Shown: positions 1 through 6,002 of the stretch, piece after piece | How the letters are laid out: every line of letters starts with the position of its first letter | How positions within the stretch are numbered: position 1 is the first letter of the stretch | From: JBELHJ01 sp042091495 | GTDB lineage: Bacteria > Bacteroidota > Bacteroidia > Flavobacteriales > Flavobacteriaceae | Direction of reading: 5' to 3' | Assembly: GCA_042091495.1 (NCBI GenBank) | Contig: JBELHJ010000069.1 | Location: forward strand, 1 to 9,899 | Length of the DNA stretch: 9,899 bases | Program-made: the position numbers and the translations under genes | The notes under the pieces: model-generated | Told to the model about the DNA's origin: nothing | Databases searched by the model: none | What the model saw: only the letters and a program-made list of their open reading frames with translations

Positions 1-1
1 A

Positions 2-127
2 GGGGCTCAAGCTCATATGCAATTGGGTCAAGAACGCGCAGCCATGTTTGGTGAGCTGGTAGCTTTGACTAATACCTACTGTGTAAGTGGTATTATAGGT
101 GCGCCGGTTATTTATGCTATGAAGTAG
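2..127 (+). CDS. C-terminal fragment of an unidentified protein (5' end outside window)
   Basis: An open frame enters from the left edge and ends at TAG 125-127, giving the last 41 residues of a protein. The tail contains a Glu/Arg/Ala-rich stretch (LGQERAAMFGEL) followed by a hydrophobic segment (CVSGIIGAPVIYAM) that could be a final membrane helix, ending in Met-Lys. I do not recognise the family. The assignment rests only on frame openness, plausible amino-acid composition and the fact that the stop lies just 6 bases before the stop of the opposing M24 peptidase gene, a tight convergent junction. It could be a spurious frame, but no other gene occupies these bases. Confidence 0.55.
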   Translation, partial: GAQAHMQLGQERAAMFGELVALTNTYCVSGIIGAPVIYAMK

Positions 128-133
128 AAATAA

Positions 134-1465
134 CTAATCCCTAAGGTGTCTTTTTTGAGCACCCACCAAGATAAATTCTGTTTGTCTGCCATGAATGTAT
201 CTGAAGCCATTCTCGCCCCAGAAACCAGGCTCTTCTAACATGACCCTTATGTCCTTTTGCCAAGGTTCTATATAAACTTTGGTGTTAAGTTCAATAGCAT
301 AAGCAGTATTAACTTGCAGCGGATAGTCTCCCGAGCCAGGGACCCCCTCTTGCGCGTCCCACATTCCAAAAGTAGTCCCTGCAGAATGCCCGAATGTACC
401 TAAAGGGTGGGTGTAAATTTGTGGTCTAAAACCAGCAGCTTTTCCTTGTTCTAAACTTAATTTTAAGGTTACATTTCCTGATCTTCCGGTTTTAAAATTA
501 GCGGTAAAAATGTCTTGTACTTTATTGCCTTCCGCCAGGGCTTTTTTTAGATAATTTGGAGCTTTTGTTTCATCAGCTTTTAAAACATAGGCCAGTTGTT
601 GGCAGTCTGTTTTTAAGGTTAAATAATTAATACCGATATCACAGTGAAGCAGGTCACCAGGTAAAATAACATCCAATTTTTGCTGCCCATCAAAAGCATA
701 TAAATCACTGTTTTCATTGCGTTGCACGTCAACTGTTGGATGGAACCAGGTGGTTAATCCCATGCTCCGAATTTTTTCACGCATCCACCAAACCACATCC
801 TCAGTGGTAGTTACTCCAACGGTAATCACTTCTGTAGAAAATGCCTCTTTAATGATATTGTGTGTAATTTCTGATAAGTGTTGAAAAAGAATCATTTCCT
901 TAGGAGTTCTTGTTTCAATCCAACTTACAGCTAGGGGTTGTGCTGAAGTTAAGCGTTTTCTGTAATTATTAGGCAGGGCATTGTATAAGGCTTTATAATC
1001 GGTATAGGCCAATCCATCGGCTAATCCGTAGGTTTCAGAACTATTAATACCAATACGTTTAGGTTGCTTGGAAACAATATAGTTAGCTAGCGCTTTGAAT
1101 TGGTCTGGCTCGTTGGTTTTATCCCATACTGAGGGGAAAAATCTTCCAAAGGCGTAGCGGGTTAACGCTACCCGCTCTACTTTATTAGATTTAGAATCCT
1201 TACTAAAAACAAGGATAGTACGTCTTCTGGCATTAAGCCAGGTAGGAGGAAGTAAGGTTTTAATAATAGGGTCTTCATTGTACTCTCTGGTAACAATCAC
1301 CCACATATCTAAATTGGTTTTAGACATGAGTTGTGGCAATAAATTATTAAGCCGATCTTCTTGAATAGCTTCAATTACTTTAGCACGTTCCTTAAGTGGT
1401 AAAATAGTTTGTCCAGATACAATGAACGATGAACAGAACAAGAACATTAAAAAAACAAGTCTCAT
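134..1465 (-). CDS. Exported M24 family metallopeptidase (Xaa-Pro dipeptidase/aminopeptidase-like)
   Basis: Predicted dinuclear-metal peptidase of the pita-bread fold (M24), the family of aminopeptidase P and prolidase, acting outside the cytoplasm. I take Met at 1465 as the start (443 aa) because it gives a clean signal peptide (MRLVFLMFLFCSSFIVSG, cleaved before QTILP). The frame is open to an ATG at 1510, but that adds 15 residues that would bury the signal. Residues 20-200 form the N-terminal creatinase-like domain. The catalytic half shows the five expected metal ligands, numbered from Met 1465: Asp276 (HCDIG), Asp287 (KTDCQQ), His360 (GHSAG), Glu392 (AIELNT) and Glu430 (QTEFILVG). The first Glu is not in the usual EPG motif; EPW and EPG occur slightly later. 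Such exported M24 proteins occur in Bacteroidetes and probably trim proline-containing peptides. Substrate is inferred. The gene stands alone, with no visible terminator before the convergent neighbour. Confidence 0.88.
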   Translation of the reverse strand: MRLVFLMFLFCSSFIVSGQTILPLKERAKVIEAIQEDRLNNLLPQLMSKTNLDMWVIVTREYNEDPIIKTLLPPTWLNARRRTILVFSKDSKSNKVERVALTRYAFGRFFPSVWDKTNEPDQFKALANYIVSKQPKRIGINSSETYGLADGLAYTDYKALYNALPNNYRKRLTSAQPLAVSWIETRTPKEMILFQHLSEITHNIIKEAFSTEVITVGVTTTEDVVWWMREKIRSMGLTTWFHPTVDVQRNENSDLYAFDGQQKLDVILPGDLLHCDIGINYLTLKTDCQQLAYVLKADETKAPNYLKKALAEGNKVQDIFTANFKTGRSGNVTLKLSLEQGKAAGFRPQIYTHPLGTFGHSAGTTFGMWDAQEGVPGSGDYPLQVNTAYAIELNTKVYIEPWQKDIRVMLEEPGFWGENGFRYIHGRQTEFILVGAQKRHLRD

Positions 1466-1621
1466 ACCAACAATCTTTGCTGTTGAAATTAATAAATTAT
1501 ATCGTAACAATATAAGTTATTGAAAACTAGGTTATTAAAATGTAAAATTTCAATCGAAACCCATAAAAAAGTATTATTTTTTGTAGTTTAAGAACTAATT
1601 AAACTTAAAACTATTACAACA

Positions 1622-2392
1622 ATGAAAAAATTATTAATTACACTTAGTTTATTAGTAAGTGCTAACCTTAGTGCACAAACATGGGGAAATGGGGAGTATT
1701 GGATCTCCTATGAGTACACGCCTAAAGAAGGCAAAGTTGAGGCTTTTGAGAAAGCAGTTAAAGAAAAAACCGCAAAATGGAATACTACTCCTGAGACCGC
1801 AATTTTTGCATTTAAAGTGGTAAATGGCCCAAATACTGGCACTTATGAAAGATGGATGACAAGAAAAGATCGTGCTTTTTTTGACATTGATCATTCTGAA
1901 GAAATTGCATACTGGAGAAAAAATGTAGGGCCTTATATTGCTAAAGAAAGTGGTCAACAAACTTGGCGCATTTTCAAAGGCGCCTCATACGGTTGGGGGC
2001 CAGAAAACACTAAGATTAATAAATTTTACCAACAAAATAGAGTCGTTGTTAAATCTGGAAAGACCGCTGATTTCCTAAAAGTACACGAGCGTTTAGCGAT
2101 GTTAATGGCTGAACTTGAATATACTGGCAACAGAGCGGTATTTAAAATGGCTAATGGAGGTAATACCAGAGAGTTTGCTATTATTTATGGCTATGACCAG
2201 CATGGCGGTGATGGCAGCGGTGTCTGGACTGGCTTAGAAGAAGACCAATCCGTTGAAGAGGCATACAACGATATGTTTGGATATGATGCTTGGGATGATG
2301 ATTGGCAAACTGCTGGAGATGCCATTGAATTATGGGGCAATCTGGCACAAAAGTTACTTTTTAAACCAGACCTCTCTACAAAATTAGAATAG
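1622..2392 (+). CDS. Exported protein of unknown function with duplicated alpha+beta (dimeric-barrel-like) units
   Basis: A 256-residue protein with a clear Sec signal peptide (MKKLLITLSLLVSANLSAQ, cleavage after Ala18 or Gln19), so periplasmic or secreted. I do not recognise a named family. The mature chain contains two related segments: residues about 27-78 and 136-190. Each has a strand, a GK-x-x-x-F-x-K helix start (GKVEAFEKA; GKTADFLKV), a helix, and then a second strand with a matching motif (FKVVNGPNTGTYERW against FKMANGGNTREFAII). This pattern resembles duplicated ferredoxin-like units of the dimeric alpha/beta-barrel fold (ABM, NIPSNAP and similar), which often bind small ligands; the fold is inferred. 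The C-terminus (205-247) is acidic and Trp-rich. The gene is monocistronic, 156 bases from the divergent peptidase, and ends directly at a strong terminator. Confidence 0.85.
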   Translation: MKKLLITLSLLVSANLSAQTWGNGEYWISYEYTPKEGKVEAFEKAVKEKTAKWNTTPETAIFAFKVVNGPNTGTYERWMTRKDRAFFDIDHSEEIAYWRKNVGPYIAKESGQQTWRIFKGASYGWGPENTKINKFYQQNRVVVKSGKTADFLKVHERLAMLMAELEYTGNRAVFKMANGGNTREFAIIYGYDQHGGDGSGVWTGLEEDQSVEEAYNDMFGYDAWDDDWQTAGDAIELWGNLAQKLLFKPDLSTKLE

Positions 2393-2393
2393 T

Positions 2394-2425
2394 AAAAAAG
2401 GCTCTTGAATTCAAGAGCCTTTTTT
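2394..2425. terminator. Bidirectional palindromic terminator between convergent genes
   Basis: A perfect 32-base palindrome. A6 is followed by GGCTCTTGAA, its exact complement TTCAAGAGCC, and T6. It reads as a GC-containing hairpin with a U-tract on both strands. It lies 1 base after the stop of the 1622-2392 gene and 4 bases after the stop of the minus-strand YgaP-like gene, so it can end both transcripts. Confidence 0.92.
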
Positions 2426-2429
2426 AATT

Positions 2430-2657
2430 TTATTTCCCATTCTGGATTGGTGTGGAGTCTGGCATTAATTTATTTAAGATAAAGTAAACCGGACAGAATT
2501 TGGTAATTGGACTAATAATTTGAAGTCCTGCTACCGAAACAGCTATCCAAATAAAATGGATATTAACTTGAAGTGCTAAAATTGCTGAGGTAAGATACAT
2601 AAGGCCAACAATAGCGTCGTGAGATCTTACTTTTGAGACATCTTTTTGAAGTTGCAT
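2430..2657 (-). CDS. Small YgaP-like (DUF2892-type) inner-membrane protein
   Basis: A 75-residue protein with two predicted membrane helices (about 14-32 and 34-50) followed by the motif KFCPVYFILNKLMP (residues 53-66). An FCP-[LV]-Y motif directly after the second helix is the hallmark of the DUF2892/YgaP-like transmembrane domain, found alone or fused to rhodanese. Residues 1-13 are charged and match the usual cytoplasmic N-terminus. Its function is not established; relatives are sometimes linked to sulfur metabolism or thiol stress, and no rhodanese is present here. The start lies 28 bases after the stop of the upstream NTF2-like lipoprotein gene on the same strand, so the two are likely co-transcribed and end at the 2394-2425 terminator. 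Confidence 0.82.
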   Translation of the reverse strand: MQLQKDVSKVRSHDAIVGLMYLTSAILALQVNIHFIWIAVSVAGLQIISPITKFCPVYFILNKLMPDSTPIQNGK

Positions 2658-2685
2658 AATTTTTGTTTTTAAGATTAGTTATTAT

Positions 2686-3195
2686 TTATTGTTGTTCTAA
2701 AATAGCTTGTGTGTATAAAGTAGGGTCAAAAGCATTATACATTTCATAAACTTTGTCACCACGCCAAGCAAAATAGGCGTAGCCCTTTACAATTAACTCT
2801 TCGCCATTGTCTTTTCTAATGCCTTTCCAGACATACCACATATTGGTAAATGTTTTTCCTGCATTATCACCTTCGTCATAATGCATGGTGTAAATGTGTT
2901 TATCGTCATTTCTTATGTTATCAAAATAATTATGGCCTGCAGTGAAACCTGCAGCCATATCATCGAATGACATTTCAGCATCGTTAATTTTAAATACAGC
3001 GTCTTCAGTAAATAGTACTTTGGCACTCAGTAAATTATTTGAGGTGTAGGCATTTGAAAAATCTCTTGCGGCTATAGATTTCGAATCATTAGCCTCAATA
3101 GTACCCACTTGATTTGCATTTTCAACTGTGTTAGTTTGATTTTGACAACTGAAACTAAGTAATATAATACCTAGCATTACTAATATGTTTTTCAT
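2686..3195 (-). CDS. NTF2/SnoaL-like lipoprotein (paralogue A)
   Basis: A 169-residue predicted lipoprotein. A short hydrophobic signal ends in LLSFSC, putting the lipidated Cys at residue 17, followed by an Asn/Thr/Gln-rich linker to about residue 36. The globular part (37-160) has the organisation of an NTF2/SnoaL-like cone fold: a helical start (SKSIAARDFSNAY), the helix region ending GHNYFDNIR (87-95), then strands carrying MWYVWKG (119-125) and YFAWRGDKVYEMYNAFDP (141-158). The family includes small-molecule-binding and isomerase-type proteins as well as non-enzymatic ones; I cannot name a ligand. It is clearly related to the divergent protein at 3291-3824, matching at the DxKS, FDNI, W..WK and W...V.E..NFDP-type positions. 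It heads a probable two-gene unit with the YgaP-like gene. Confidence 0.83.
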   Translation of the reverse strand: MKNILVMLGIILLSFSCQNQTNTVENANQVGTIEANDSKSIAARDFSNAYTSNNLLSAKVLFTEDAVFKINDAEMSFDDMAAGFTAGHNYFDNIRNDDKHIYTMHYDEGDNAGKTFTNMWYVWKGIRKDNGEELIVKGYAYFAWRGDKVYEMYNAFDPTLYTQAILEQQ

Positions 3196-3253
3196 GTGTT
3201 ATAGTTTTTAATAATTAAATAAAACTCAAAATTTATCTTAGTTCGTAAAATAT

Positions 3254-3286
3254 TGTAAATTAAGCATTTAACTAAAACAATTTACA
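3254..3286. repeat. Inverted repeat TGTAAATT-N17-AATTTACA in a divergent intergenic region
   Basis: Two perfect 8-base arms (3254-3261 and 3279-3286) separated by 17 bases. They lie in the 95-base gap between the divergent NTF2-like genes, ending 4 bases before the ATG at 3291. This position would suit an operator, but the arms are short and AT-rich, so chance is a real alternative. Confidence 0.3.
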
Positions 3287-3290
3287 GATT

Positions 3291-3824
3291 ATGAAAAAAT
3301 TATTTTATCTGATCCTTTGTGGATTTTTATTGAACTGCAACCAACCAGAACCTCAAGATTGTGGGATTCAAGTCACTTTTGATGATGATAAGTCTATGGC
3401 TTTAAGGGCTCATTTTCAGAATTATCTTAATAATGATGTTGCTGCTCTTAAAACATTATGGTCTCCAGATTTGGAGATTTATATGAATAGTGTTGAAGCT
3501 GCAGGGGTTGATGAGATCTCAGCATTGATAACTATGCAGCATGAAAATTTTGATAACATCACTTTAAGTTTTGCTGATGATGAAGGCGGTGAAGATCTTG
3601 GCCTCTGGGTACAAACCATAACTTATCCTGCCAACAATGGCTATCCAGAAACAACCATGTCTCAGGTATGGTTTACCTGGAAAGCTACTGGAAAAAATAG
3701 CGGTAAAGCACTTCAAGTACCCGCACACATTGGATTTCAATGGGGCGATGGAAGGATAGTAAAAGAATGGCATAATTTTGATCCCTCATCCATGCAAGCT
3801 GAAATGGCATTAGCGTCAAATTAA
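3291..3824 (+). CDS. NTF2/SnoaL-like lipoprotein (paralogue B)
   Basis: A 177-residue exported protein, probably a lipoprotein. The N-terminus MKKLFYLILCGFLLNC gives a candidate lipidated Cys16, although Asn at -1 is unusual for a lipobox, and Cys10 and Cys24 are nearby. The globular region (about 31-167) follows paralogue A closely: DDKSMALRAHFQNYL (32-46) aligns with DSKSIAARDFSNAYT, HENFDNIT (84-91) with HNYFDNIR, VWFTWKATGKNSG (126-138) with MWYVWKGIRKDNG, and FQWGDGRIVKEWHNFDP (149-165) with FAWRGDKVYEMYNAFDP. I infer an NTF2/SnoaL-like cone fold with unknown ligand. The downstream PDZ membrane protein begins 24 bases after the stop, which suggests co-transcription. Confidence 0.82.
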   Translation: MKKLFYLILCGFLLNCNQPEPQDCGIQVTFDDDKSMALRAHFQNYLNNDVAALKTLWSPDLEIYMNSVEAAGVDEISALITMQHENFDNITLSFADDEGGEDLGLWVQTITYPANNGYPETTMSQVWFTWKATGKNSGKALQVPAHIGFQWGDGRIVKEWHNFDPSSMQAEMALASN

Positions 3825-3848
3825 AATTAACTACTAAAACTTTATCAA

Positions 3849-4835
3849 ATGAAATATTATGAAATTTTACCTCAAAAGGGGTTTTATTTATTAGCCGGGC
3901 TATTTATTTTATGGGGGATTTTAGGGAAAATGGATTCTTCAAATTATACCTACAGAGGATTTCAAACCGGAGACAACAATCAGATTATAAACTTGGATGA
4001 AGATGGGCCTGCTTCATCAGCGGGGTTTGAATTAGGGGATGTTATAATTACAAATGGAGGGATTGATCAAAATGATAATAAAGCTTTGTCAAAGCGTTCT
4101 AGACCCAATATTGGTGACAAGAGAATCTATGTTGTTGATAGAGATGGTGAATCTGTTTCATTAGAACTAACCTTTTCTGAACTCCCAGATACTGATAAAT
4201 CTTTGAATAATGTTGGATTTATTATGGGATTATTGTTTGTATTTATAGGTCTATTTATGTTTCGTAAAAATGATTCTCCTTTGACTAAAGCATTTACCAT
4301 ATTTGTTTTATGTTTTGGGTTTATATTCTTTGACGGGCCTTACCTAGAACCTGGTTTTTTAAAAACTTTGGTTAATTGTATTTCAACATCAATAGTATTA
4401 TTATCATTTGCTTTTATGATGGCCTATATGTTAGAGTTTCCACCTCAAGCTAAAATTCCAAAATTTTTATTTATACCGGCTTTAGTTGTTATTGCTCTAG
4501 TCTGTATTTTAAGTATAGTGCGGCCTGATGGTTCAGGGACATTCAACATGATACTTAGATTAATTTTTGGTGTGACCATTATTTTTTATTTTCTAGGCTC
4601 ATTAATTACCCTTATTAAAAAATATGCTGGAGCAACTCCTGAAGCTAGAAGTGAAACAGGGCTTAATCTCATGTTAGCAGGGGCATTGATAGGGTTATTG
4701 CCAATCATTATCTATTTTACGGCGAGTGTCATTTCACCAGGCATTGATTTACCCGGGAACGACTATATTTTCATCACATTTTTAGCCATACCTATTTGTT
4801 TTGCCATGGCACTTAATAAACAGACTGCCAATTAA
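3849..4835 (+). CDS. PDZ domain plus multi-pass membrane protein (kinase-less sensor-like module)
   Basis: A 328-residue membrane protein. Residues 11-27 form a first membrane helix. Residues about 36-112 form an extracytoplasmic PDZ-like domain: INLDEDGPASSAGFELGDVI (47-66) is the typical carboxylate-loop, helix and strand signature, followed by KRIYVVDRDGESVSLEL. Then come about seven hydrophobic helices (approximately 120-139, 146-163, 172-196, 204-224, 232-257, 272-294, 304-322), and the chain stops 6 residues later. The order TM, PDZ, multi-TM, with an FR.ND.-type loop after TM2 and a FP turn after TM4, resembles the input halves of some membrane histidine kinases (ComP-like). No DHp, HATPase, GGDEF or other output domain follows. 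Function is unknown: orphan sensor, scaffold or partner of the upstream lipoprotein. The gene ends at the 4861-4893 terminator. Confidence 0.82.
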   Translation: MKYYEILPQKGFYLLAGLFILWGILGKMDSSNYTYRGFQTGDNNQIINLDEDGPASSAGFELGDVIITNGGIDQNDNKALSKRSRPNIGDKRIYVVDRDGESVSLELTFSELPDTDKSLNNVGFIMGLLFVFIGLFMFRKNDSPLTKAFTIFVLCFGFIFFDGPYLEPGFLKTLVNCISTSIVLLSFAFMMAYMLEFPPQAKIPKFLFIPALVVIALVCILSIVRPDGSGTFNMILRLIFGVTIIFYFLGSLITLIKKYAGATPEARSETGLNLMLAGALIGLLPIIIYFTASVISPGIDLPGNDYIFITFLAIPICFAMALNKQTAN

Positions 4836-4860
4836 ATGGATTTAATTATTTAATGTCATT

Positions 4861-4893
4861 AAAAAAGCCACACTTTTAAAGTGTGGCTTTTTT
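4861..4893. terminator. Bidirectional palindromic terminator between convergent genes
   Basis: A near-perfect palindrome: A6, GCCACACTTT, one central T, AAAGTGTGGC, T6. It forms a GC-rich hairpin with U-tracts on both strands. It sits 25 bases after the PDZ-protein stop and 17 bases after the minus-strand stop of the T9SS cargo gene, so it serves both transcription units. Confidence 0.92.
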
Positions 4894-4910
4894 AAATAAG
4901 TTTATAAAAA

Positions 4911-6002
4911 TTATTTTTTGATGATTTTAAAAGACCCTGTTTTATGATTAGCATCTTTTACATTAAGTATATACATACCTTTAGACAGTGAACTCATATT
5001 CATTTTTGGCGATGTGGATTTCATAACTACACGCCCATTAATATTAATAATTTGAGCTTGAATATTATTTGAAAATCCATTAACGGTAATGCTTTCCATG
5101 GTTGGGTTAGGATATACGCTAATATCATTAGATCCAGAAATGGTTTCTATAGACAATGAAGCATCGCTTGATGATAGGGTGATACGTTTAAAGCTTAGGT
5201 CACCATTCCAGGAGGCTACGCTATTGTTATCTTCATCTACCATAGAACCATCTAATACCACCCATTCTCCAGCATTATTTTGGGCTTCAATAACCAGAAG
5301 CGCTTCCTCAAAACCTAAAACCTCCTCATCGGTGTAAGAAATACTTACACTTCCAGGAAAATTTGAAATTCCTTGTGTGGCTTCATAATATTTAGGAATG
5401 CTTGAGTTGTCACCTTCACTTAAGGATTCACTTATTTTTGAAATATTTAGAGCCCCAACAAGTGATGTAGAGATACCAGCATTCATAGTCAAGCCGTCTA
5501 AGTGAATGGCACTGTTATCAAAAATATTAACACGGCCATTTGGTCCAATGTTTAATAATGATTTACTATTATTTTCTTCTGCGGAAGAAGCACGTTCATA
5601 AGTAAAGCTGCCATTACTACCCCAAGATGTAAATGTGATATCAATGTAAATATCGTCTGTAATTAAGTGTAAAACTAAAGGTGTGTTTTCAGGAGCTCTA
5701 AACCCATTATTACCTAATCCTACACCATTGCTAAAACTCTCAAATACCAGGTTTGACCAATCTGCAGTTGTTCCCTCTGCCCATTCTGTATCCATTGGAC
5801 TTATACTAGTACACACCGTTTCTGAGGCACTGTTATAAATGCCTTTGTTTTCTCCTCTTGTTAAAATGACATGCTGTGTAATTGGGTCTGCATCTTCTAA
5901 AGCTACTTTGTTAAAGGTAACCGTATTAGAGTTCCAGATGGTTTGAGCAACAGACGGAATAAAACAGCATAACGATAGACATAGTGTTAAAATTAATCGC
6001 AT
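4911..6002 (-). CDS. Secreted protein with T9SS type A C-terminal sorting domain
   Basis: A 363-residue exported protein. The signal peptide MRLILTLCLSLCCFIPSVAQ is followed by TIW at the mature N-terminus. Residues about 22-138 form a beta-rich domain with the motifs ILTRGENKGIYN (46-57), MDTEWAEGTTADW (70-82), VLHLITDDIYIDITFTSW (110-127) and FTYERA (133-138). A second beta-rich region (150-285) has NISKISESLSEG and EALLVIEAQNNAGEWVVLDG. Residues 292-363 are a type A T9SS signal: DISVYPNPT near its start, KGMYILNVKD, and the basic end FKIIKK. This signal sends cargo across the outer membrane, usually for surface attachment or release. I do not know the N-terminal domain's function. The start codon lies inside the end of the S74-domain gene (10-base overlap), so the two are very likely translationally coupled. 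Confidence 0.88.
   Translation of the reverse strand: MRLILTLCLSLCCFIPSVAQTIWNSNTVTFNKVALEDADPITQHVILTRGENKGIYNSASETVCTSISPMDTEWAEGTTADWSNLVFESFSNGVGLGNNGFRAPENTPLVLHLITDDIYIDITFTSWGSNGSFTYERASSAEENNSKSLLNIGPNGRVNIFDNSAIHLDGLTMNAGISTSLVGALNISKISESLSEGDNSSIPKYYEATQGISNFPGSVSISYTDEEVLGFEEALLVIEAQNNAGEWVVLDGSMVDEDNNSVASWNGDLSFKRITLSSSDASLSIETISGSNDISVYPNPTMESITVNGFSNNIQAQIININGRVVMKSTSPKMNMSSLSKGMYILNVKDANHKTGSFKIIKK

Noticed and set aside
1466..1510. Longer start (ATG at 1510) for the M24 peptidase
   Set aside because: The extra 15 residues would precede a textbook signal peptide that starts at Met 1465.
1652..1960. 102-codon minus-strand open frame inside the 1622-2392 gene
   Set aside because: It lies fully antisense within a well-supported exported protein and gives a Phe/Cys-rich sequence with no family resemblance; it is a shadow frame.
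3564..3773. 69-codon minus-strand open frame inside NTF2-like paralogue B
   Set aside because: It is antisense to a region conserved between the two paralogues on the plus strand, so the plus-strand reading explains the constraint.
5089..5337. 82-codon plus-strand open frame over the T9SS cargo C-terminus
   Set aside because: The opposite strand encodes a recognisable T9SS sorting domain; the plus-strand product is a Ser/Leu-rich shadow.
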